This document shows, piece after piece, positions 56,446 through 64,000 of a DNA stretch of 64,000 nucleotides. The position numbers and the translations under genes are program-made. Numbering within the stretch: position 1 is the stretch's first letter; each line of letters starts with the position of its first letter. Source of the DNA: Ilyonectria destructans. Lineage: Eukaryota; Ascomycota; Sordariomycetes; Hypocreales; Nectriaceae. The notes under the pieces were generated by a model. It made no database searches. It had not been told where the DNA came from and worked only from the letters and a program-made list of their open reading frames with translations. The stretch spans positions 992,001 to 1,056,000 of the forward strand of contig JAHEWK010000005.1 of assembly GCA_020740775.1 (NCBI GenBank), in the 5' to 3' direction.

Positions 56446-59400
56446 GATCCTCGACTTGAGGTTGCTGAAATCTCCCATGCCTAACACGGCGAGGATAAAT
56501 GGCAGGAATGATTATCACAAAAGCGTGTGGAGAATTTTGTGGCTAAAGCAGCGCTAGGAGCTTGATGATTCATGGTTAAGGACTGATCTGAAACCAGCAC
56601 TGCTTCTTAAGTAAAACATATTATGGAGGAAATTATAGCACTTGATTCACCGAATTGAATATTTTCCACAACGATCAATAGCATCGGACAGCTTGAGCCC
56701 CTGATGCAACCTAAGTCCCTTAATCATCTGACTTGGGAACTCTTCCCAGCCAAGTCGTTTGAGTTTCTATGCCCTGCATGTGCCACGTTATGCAAGAGCA
56801 CACCATAAACACAGTCACCGTAGCGTTGGGCTCATCCACATAGATGAGCCCTCAGCCATCCCCGTCCAAAGACAGAAGCTCAGCAAGCCTCTGCCAAGCC
56901 ACTGGGGATACCGCGTACTTAAAGACAAGACTGGGGGAGTGACGTAGGTGTCCAAGGTAGATAGGACAGATCGAAGGTTTCGAGTGTCGCACAAATGAAG
57001 GAAAGAGTATGAGAAGTCTCGGAGGATTGGTCATTGGCCTGGGTCACGTTAGAATGTTGCTTTGGGTTGCAAGGCTGCATCTCTGCTCACATGGACCGGT
57101 TCCACGAATGACAGCCGTATCGGCAGCGCCTTTACAAGCCCAGCCACGTCGTATGTCTCAAGATAGGGGGGTTGAATTGAGACCCTATTCCGATGAGGAA
57201 GCCCGAGCCATCGTTCGAAGAATCTAGGTATGCAATTGGGGATATTTCCATGTCGACCAGTCGGAACCTTGGCGATCCAAATTGTCGCCAAATGAATGTA
57301 GCAAAGGAGGGCGATCGGAGAGGATCCTGCAGCCGAGCGTTTATGGGTCCCCTGAAGTCGTAAATGTAGCAGTTTATGGGGATGAACGAGCCATAGGCCC
57401 TCGACGATGGGATTATGTCGCATTCATGACTTCCGGTACTAAGTCGAACCCAATGTTAGTCAAGGAGTTCATCGTGTTAGGAGAGTTGGGCGCTCTTGGG
57501 GGAGTACTTAAACATACGTTGATGGGAAGTCATCGCCTTGCGAGAACGACATTGAGTGCGGCATGTTCAAGCAATCCTAAAGATCCACGGGGAGACCAGT
57601 CTGGGTGGGAGTCAGGAGGTCAAACGGAAGGGTATTTATGCTGAGCTGAAGAATCTAGCTCCTTTGCCAACAGGTAGAGGCCGTCGCTGTTATTCCTTTT
57701 TCGAGTCCTTCAGGAGGCTGTCGGCAAAATGGTCGCATGTACGGCTTGACAATGGACATTAAGTCCAAGGCTGGCCACAGGGCCAACAAGGCGCGTCGAC
57801 ATGGTGTTCAGAAGGAGGGCGTGCAGGTGAGTTCGAGTGGCGGTTAAGGGTATGCGTTGTCGACTTGCGATATGGAACGGGGAGGAATCGGTGAAGAGGG
57901 AACAGAGAAAAGAGGAAACAAGAGTAGAGAGTAGAGCAAGGGCCAGGGATGTTGGGAAGACCAATCTTGAGGATGAAGGAAAATAAGGCTGTAGCACTCG
58001 TGAGAACCTGACGCTGAGGATACAGCTGATAGGCAGGGAAAGAGGATGATACACACCGGTTGGTGGCCCAGGGGTGTGTCCGGAGTGTTATGAGAGGGTC
58101 TTCCAGAGCGTGTGATAGAGTCGGTCACTTGGGTTGGGTCAATCAGCCCCAGCTGAGGCCTTCTTCGTCTTGGCACGCCCACCGTCTCATCATGCCTATG
58201 GTTCTTGACCGGAAGGTGAAGCCCCTCTTGTCCTGATGGGGGCAAAGCTTGACGCCTCGCGCCAGATCCACGCCCCTAGGCCTCGTCATTATCGCCGGTC
58301 CACGCACACGTCGCGAGCAGCCGCCCAACAGAAGCCCCGTCAAGTGTCAAAGTGAGGCGACCGAGGAAAGAGGAAACTATTGGATTAAGTAGCCGGGTGC
58401 AGCATCCCAATGTACAAGGCCCCATTGTGCTGGGCCTGAGGGACGAGCCAACATGTGGGGGCTCTTGAGTCTAGATGGTTTTGGCAAGGTCTGACCACGA
58501 CACATTCCAGAGCCCACACACGCAACGCGCACACTTTTCGGCTATTAAGGCCATCTCTCTATTTACGGTAACGTAAACTGCCGTCGCCCGATCTGTCTAG
58601 GTCCTCGACTGAGAAGCTCGTGGCCACCACGCGCTTGCGATCTGTCAGGATGCTACTGGGCCCCATGCGGAGGGACAGATCCGGCTTCTCAGCAAGATTC
58701 CGAGGCAGCCTTCTTCCCTCTTCCCTCGTCTACTCCAATAACCTTCTCCAGCAGCGGTGGCTTGACTCTTCACGTACACTAAATGGAGCCGTGACAATTC
58801 TGGGCTCACCGCTCGGGTAGCTCCCCGGATGGCCCGGTATACATCCTCCTGCCTCCAAAGAAAAAAAGAAAGATGACCACAGGCGCAAGTTATCTGTAGA
58901 CACATGCACGAGTGACAATGAAATGTATACTAGTAGGTGAAGCAGGATAGCTGGCGCCCTGTGCCGTCCCGAGCGTCCTATCTGGGGGCGTGTGGTGGAG
59001 AACACGCACTTTCTCAGGGGAGATTCAGGGCTTACGAGAGCCGTAGACTGTCTTGCACTGACTCACGACGCCCAATGTTCCAGCACACCCGCCAAGAGAT
59101 ACCCAAGGTCCCTTCCGGTCGCCGTGACCTCGAGACTTGCAGTTTGCTGCGCGTGGACAGCGCGATCTAGGACGCATGCGGCGCGGCCATGCACGAGATG
59201 ACGGAACTGGCCATCCGAACGGCTTTGCGCAAGCCACGTCCGCGTCTCTTTCCCATACAATGTCAGATTTTGTATCCAATTGCACCTGGCGATGCTTTTC
59301 CCGCCAGACAAGAGCAAGTAAAGTGGAACGAGGCCGACGCCGTCAATGCATATCCTTTCCCACCGCACGCAAACTGAGGGTACCAAATCCTGGAAATATT

Positions 59401-61676
59401 TCCAGGCTCTGTACGGGCCGTTAGTCGGGGTACACATCGAGGTCACAAGGCTCTGAGAAGTTTGCTCGGCGAGTAGTTCATTTCCGGGCACCAACACCCA
59501 GACCCGAGTCATGTTTCGTTCCCAAGGGGGTCATGATCGCAACCCACCCACTACTGTAAATGTACGATGAGATATCCGGTGCTATTATCTACCAAATCAA
59601 ATCATAGGTATCGAAATAGAAGCCGCGGCTAAGGAATGTCGTTTGGTTTTTCATCTGGGCAAAAAGCCGTTGCGATGATGTAGGCCCCTGAGCCCTTGAG
59701 CCCGCTCCGTTCGCGAGGTTGTCACTCAAGCGCCTCACTTCTGGCCCATGTGGATCTTTCAATCCTCCACCGCCATTATTAGACCTTCCTTCCAGCCGCA
59801 ATGGGAGCGAGCGTGCCTGCATTGCGCAACCACGACCCAGTTCCGCTCTGCCGTCATTGGAAGCGAGCAAACATCTCGCTCCACTCCCATCCGGCCAAGA
59901 TGCGCTAAAGTAGTGGGCAATGTCGTACAGGCTGCCACCCTAACAATCGAAGGCGGCTAGAGGGTGCTCTTCGCGTTATGCCTAAGGCGCACGCGTTTTG
60001 GATTCTTACGCGGAGGCTGGGGGAATCGCCCCCTGAAAATGGCCAGCCCCCGCGGGAAGATGTTAAGCCCCAGGCAAGTTGGAGAAGGACTCAAATCCGG
60101 ACCCCTCCATTCCATCTACTTACTCCCTTTCCCTTCGTCCCCCTTCAGTCTTAACTGCCAGGGCTGGCCGAGCGTTCGGGGAGGGGTGAGTTCCGGGCGC
60201 TAGCCAGAGGTCCCAGACCCAGCGGGTACGACAAACTAGACCATACCGAGTTGGCGAGAGGGGTTTCCGGGAGGTTTTGGTGAATAATTAACTGTATCTT
60301 ACGTTTTAAGGCGATCTGATGGTCGTTGAAAGCTTTCGAATCCTATGCACAGAACAAGGGGATGAGACAGTGTGGACGGACGACACGAGCGACCAGGCGC
60401 TATGAATTGGGAAGGCCTCAAGAACGGATGGCACCCCCCACGGTCACAACTTAAATCAGCCGCTAATTTAGATACTTCAAAGTCGCCTGGGGATTCAGAA
60501 TCGTCGCAACCTGCCAGACGGTAGCCACGCGAGCCCAAGTAGCCGCAGTTTAGTACAATCTGTCAGAGAAGCATGCGGAGATCTCGCCACCCGAACAAGG
60601 CGGTCTAGACTGGGCAGCCACACATTCCCCGGTACACCCTCTCTTGCCCGCTCGAGAAGGCTGAGCTATTTGGGGGATGTGGAACGCAGTAATGTCTTGC
60701 CTACGGCTCCGGGCCGCTGACCGGTGTGCCCACCGCGGAGTACATCCGGCAGTGACATCGCCCACAGTGGACCTTGACACTCGACTACTGCGAGAGCGTA
60801 TTGCTTTTTATTTCATCGAACGAACTACTGGGGCTTGTAAGCAGAGTTTTTCAGTTGAGACAGCCTCGTTCTGTCTCAACCTCCGGTCGCCTTAGCAAGG
60901 CCCATTATGCGGCCATCAGGAGGGTATCGCAACTGCCACGCTGTCATGAATTCGGAAGGATCCCCGGGTCCACTGCCTAGCTCAAAGATAGCAACACGGT
61001 GTAGTCTTCTTTCATTCTTGTTGTCTCGAGACAACAACCAACGAAGATGGCGCAAGATACACATTTGTACCCCGGAGCGGTCCACGCAATTTCCCCGGAG
61101 GCAGCAACACGAGAAAATGTAGGGTTTTTGATTAGATGCATTAGTAAAACACAACCATCGAAACACCCTTGGTGCTGATCATGAGACACAGAGCCGCATA
61201 TGGTTCGCGAACTGGCAAAATACTTGGACCGTGACTCGTTGCCTCGTCAAGCTGGGGCCATCCAAACAACCAACACTACACACCAAGATAGCCATGGAAA
61301 GTGATAGTATCCCCAGAAAATTCTCTGCCAAATTAAGGAAATTGGATTCTAAATCTACTGCAGAGTGCCCCTTTATCCGAAGAATACGTCCATGATGCCC
61401 TGAACTGCAGTCGTTATAGATAGTTGCATAGGCCTACACCTCAAGCCAGAGGCAAGAATCCTGTGCCGGAGTGAGAAACACGTCGCCGCTATTTGGTTGA
61501 TTTGCAAAATTTCCGTCAGTCAATACTTTCTTAGCTGGCTACATCCGGAATCTGCCCAACGTTTCGTCATCTAATCTCCCCAATAATTAATTTCACGACT
61601 GTCCACACTTCTTCAACCCAACGAGATAGTGTGCTGCGAGAGGTGCGACACTATGGAAATACGACATTTGACTAAA
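56446..61676. other. About 5.2 kb with no recognisable gene
   Basis: Base composition is balanced rather than AT-rich, so this is not a RIPped block. Frames of up to about 150 codons occur on both strands (for example 59063-59512 minus, 57844-58245 minus, 57282-57644 plus) but none matches a family I know and none shows good splice structure. The frame MYGLTMDIKSKAGHRANK at about 57,738-57,829, ending at a GTGAGT, may be a real first exon but leads nowhere I can recognise. I see no tRNA, 5S rRNA or repeat. Confidence 0.4.
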
Positions 61677-62570
61677 CTACTCCTTTGAAACCGAGTTCAG
61701 GATTTCATTCATCATCTCTGCCCATTTCCAGGGGCTTCCCTCGTCGGGATGGCTTCCCGTCACCGCGTTGTAGTACTCCCACCCCATCACACCTCCAATT
61801 CTGGGATATCTCGTCAGCAGCTCTTGTATGCACGCCTTGAGTTCGTCATCTTTGACCCACCCTGCACCGTTGGCAGGGTTCGTCACCAGGCCTACGACGA
61901 TCTTTTCCTGTGGCCACCCTCGCGCAATGATGGAGTCGTAGCCATGCGGCTTGCTCATATCGCCCCAGCCACAGTAGAACTGGGTATTATACCATGCTAT
62001 TCGTGATCCTAGGCCCTTTTCCAGCTCTTCGATGTTGAAACCACCCAGGTTTTGTCGATTTAGCAAGGCCGGCGCGACGGGTGCAAGCGTCACGAGGAAG
62101 GACTGTCCAAAGTCGGTCTTCAGGTGATCGATAAGGCGAATGACTCCTCCGAGAGACATGGCTTCCTCGATATCCAAGTCCAGTCCATTAAGTCCCGCCC
62201 AAGCGATCATCTTTCGAAGCGGTTGGTAGTATTTGTGAAAGCCCTCGAGCGTGCCGTCAAGCCTGGAATACGAGCCTTGCGCGGCCCCACCGAGCATGCC
62301 GAGCACTTTGATTCCCGCGGCCTGGAGCTGTCGGACCTCTGCCCACAAGGTGTCGAACTTTTCGGAGTCATAGAGATGGTCGTTTAGGTTGATTTTGTCG
62401 GGCGCATTGAGGTGGATCGCGGCGACGATAACGTGGGTAACACCAGCCGAGGGCCTGAGAGCGGGGAGGATGGAGACGTATTCGCCCTTGGAGTACTGGG
62501 TCTGGTGGTAGTAAATGACCCGAGGGCGATGGGGCTTGCTAGTGACGGGTTGTGGCATAGCGAGACGCAT
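61677..62570 (-). CDS. GH18 family chitinase-like protein
   Basis: Intronless, 297 residues, no signal peptide. Translation may start at 62570 or at the ATG at 62558 (MPQPVTSKP). The barrel strands are legible: PRVIYYHQTQY, VTHVIVAAIHLN, GIKVLGMLGGAA, and the catalytic strand GLNGLDLDIEEA with Asp131, Asp133 and the acid Glu135 of the DxxDxDxE motif. The first Asp of that motif is Asn128. Later, WYNTQFYCGWGD matches the Met/Tyr-x-Tyr strand (product side), and GGVMGWEYYNAV matches the last strand (usually GxMxWxxD, here E for D). Small fungal GH18 members of this type can cleave chitin or N-glycan cores. Lack of a signal peptide argues for an intracellular role or a missing exon. Confidence 0.85.
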   Translation of the reverse strand: MRLAMPQPVTSKPHRPRVIYYHQTQYSKGEYVSILPALRPSAGVTHVIVAAIHLNAPDKINLNDHLYDSEKFDTLWAEVRQLQAAGIKVLGMLGGAAQGSYSRLDGTLEGFHKYYQPLRKMIAWAGLNGLDLDIEEAMSLGGVIRLIDHLKTDFGQSFLVTLAPVAPALLNRQNLGGFNIEELEKGLGSRIAWYNTQFYCGWGDMSKPHGYDSIIARGWPQEKIVVGLVTNPANGAGWVKDDELKACIQELLTRYPRIGGVMGWEYYNAVTGSHPDEGSPWKWAEMMNEILNSVSKE

Positions 62571-62943
62571 TTTGGCAGTTTCTTCTTGGGTAAGTCAAAG
62601 AGCAAAGGTTGGGATTTGAAGGGGCTGGTAGCGACGATGTTGCACCAAGGTGAGACAGGTCATCTGAGATAGACACTCGCGCTTAAGTCACGCTTCAGCC
62701 AATAGGACTGTTGAGCGGTAATGACATTTTGCGTGCTCATCGCTATTCAGTGTAAAGATAAAACAAGAAAAATCCAAAAATTTTCTTAAATCAAGGATTT
62801 AGTTTTTACTCGATAGGGAGCTAGAAAGCTTTTCACCCAACACCTTGTCACTGGGGAATGAATACCCGTCGGCGGCAAGGTGGGAGAGGGAATCGGAGGA
62901 TAGATGCTACCCTACACTACCTGTCCAAACCAGCAAAAAGTAA
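62571..62943. other. Intergenic, promoter of the GH18 gene
   Basis: No gene. It includes the leader of the GH18 gene on the minus strand and AT-rich sequence before the tRNA. Confidence 0.5.
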
Positions 62944-63045
62944 TGATGAGACTGGGATTCGAACCCAGGAGGATTGCTCCACCAGGAAATTGAGGTGTTA
63001 AGGTTGACCTTAACCTGGCGCCATAACCAACTCGGCCATCTCACC
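62944..63045 (-). tRNA. tRNA-Leu (anticodon AAG) with a 20-nt intron
   Basis: Read on the minus strand. The acceptor stem GGTGAGA pairs with TCTCATC (one G-U) with discriminator A. D arm GCC...GGC, anticodon stem CCAGG/CCTGG, a long variable arm (TGGAGCAATCCTC) typical of class II tRNAs, and T arm CTGGG TTCGAAT CCCAG. The loop is TTAAGG, anticodon AAG, followed by an intron at 63007-62988 after position 37. The intron contains CCTTAA, complementary to TTAAGG of the loop, as usual for tRNA introns. Confidence 0.92.
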
Positions 63046-64000
63046 AAGGATCTCGAGGACCCGCTTGTGGATTGGTGTTTGAGCCGCTTCATCGTCGTTC
63101 TTATGGGGTTGGGGCCACACGGGTTTAGCCCTAGAAAATATCGCTCAATTCCATACATTCTTTTTATGCGGAACAGTGTAGTGAACCGTGGGGAATGGAA
63201 ATAAGCTAAAAACTCTTAAGAAATGCCACAATCCCAGTAAGTTACAATGTTTATCAGCCAATATCACCAAGTTGCACAGTGGATGGTGTGACATGCTGAT
63301 GTTATGAGCACCGTCACGTGATGCCCTCACAGCAACATTCCTCCTTGTATTGACCGGCTCACACAACTACAACCAAAGCATGGTATCAGAACTGGGAAAG
63401 GATGGAAATCCGGAAACCGGATTGTGAACTATAAGATCCAACTCCGTCTAACTCTTTGGGTATCTCTTACCTCGGTAATTAAGCTTGTTGTGGATCTATA
63501 GGCAAGGAATAGCCTCCAAGAACATATTTAACGTTATTTAGAAGCTTAGATATTGCCAACACATAAGCAACTGATGTGCTGCATCCCATTTCAAGGGTGT
63601 TTTGAAGACCACGTGTCCACAGGATCTTGCGTGTCAGTAGTCCAGGATGAAGACTTCCAGATTCGTCCCCATTCCCCGTTGTTCTACGCCTCTTTTCTTG
63701 GCCGCCTTACAGCGTCCAAGGATGTTCGTCTTCGTCGGCGAGGAAATCCCCGACTTTCCGTCCAATATCGGTGAATCGGGCGAGGAAACCAGTGCGAGGT
63801 GTCAAGCCGAACGGCACCGGAGCTGAGAGAGTGGAACGGGCCGGTTGAGTTACACCGACTCCGGCCAATGAATGACGCGTCAACGGTTAGTGTCCACCTC
63901 ACCTTAGTCGTATTGGTAAAATAACGACCGGTTATCACGCTAAAGTGAAGTACAGCAATGTGAATGCTGGAACATCATTAAGATAAATACCTTGCTTTGG
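63046..64000. other. Window end, no gene recognised
   Basis: Short frames only (up to about 84 codons), none with a known domain. A gene may continue beyond the window. Confidence 0.4.

Overview
This window is nuclear DNA of a filamentous ascomycete (Pezizomycotina, most likely a Sordariomycete). The genes carry short introns of about 50-180 nt with GT..AG ends, codons are GC-rich, and the protein families are typical of moulds (LysM, PIR cell-wall protein, GH18, GH78-like, sugar MFS, SLIP-GC-like GTPase). One AT-rich block bears the marks of repeat-induced point mutation (RIP). No species is claimed.

Layout. Positions 1-31,000 are an ordinary gene-bearing arm: a vWA/RBR-type zinc protein, a membrane LysM protein, a P-loop sulfotransferase-like protein, the importin Kap123, a TAPT1/Emp65-family membrane protein, a phosphoesterase relic, a dienelactone hydrolase, a U1-type zinc-finger protein, a GPI-anchored PIR-repeat wall protein, a GH78-like rhamnosidase divergent from an MFS sugar transporter, and a secreted tripeptidyl-peptidase-like hydrolase. 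From 31.5 to 37.5 kb come a 16-exon dynamin/SLIP-GC-like GTPase, an intronless cysteine-synthase-fold enzyme and an intron-containing tRNA-Ala.

Positions 37,742-52,097 are one nested transposon. A hAT element with perfect 12-bp terminal inverted repeats and a perfect 8-bp target duplication (GTTTCCAG) was invaded twice by one LTR-retrotransposon family: a full-length 8.4-kb Gypsy element (TSD TATTA) and a solo LTR in the opposite orientation (TSD TAGGG). All coding remnants carry RIP-like lesions (Trp to stop, catalytic Asp to Asn).

Positions 52-64 kb are gene-poor: a truncated allantoate/nicotinate-type permease pseudogene, a small double-CxxC protein, about 5 kb without a recognisable gene, a GH18 protein and an intron-containing tRNA-Leu.

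How genes work together. The clearest functional pair is the cytosolic GH78-like rhamnosidase and the divergent MFS transporter, suggesting uptake and intracellular hydrolysis of a rhamnoside. Cell-surface functions (LysM, PIR/GPI, secreted hydrolase) recur but do not form an obvious cluster. No complete new defence or biosynthetic system is evident. The most informative structures are the nested transposon with its inverted LTR pair, and the GTPase beside it.
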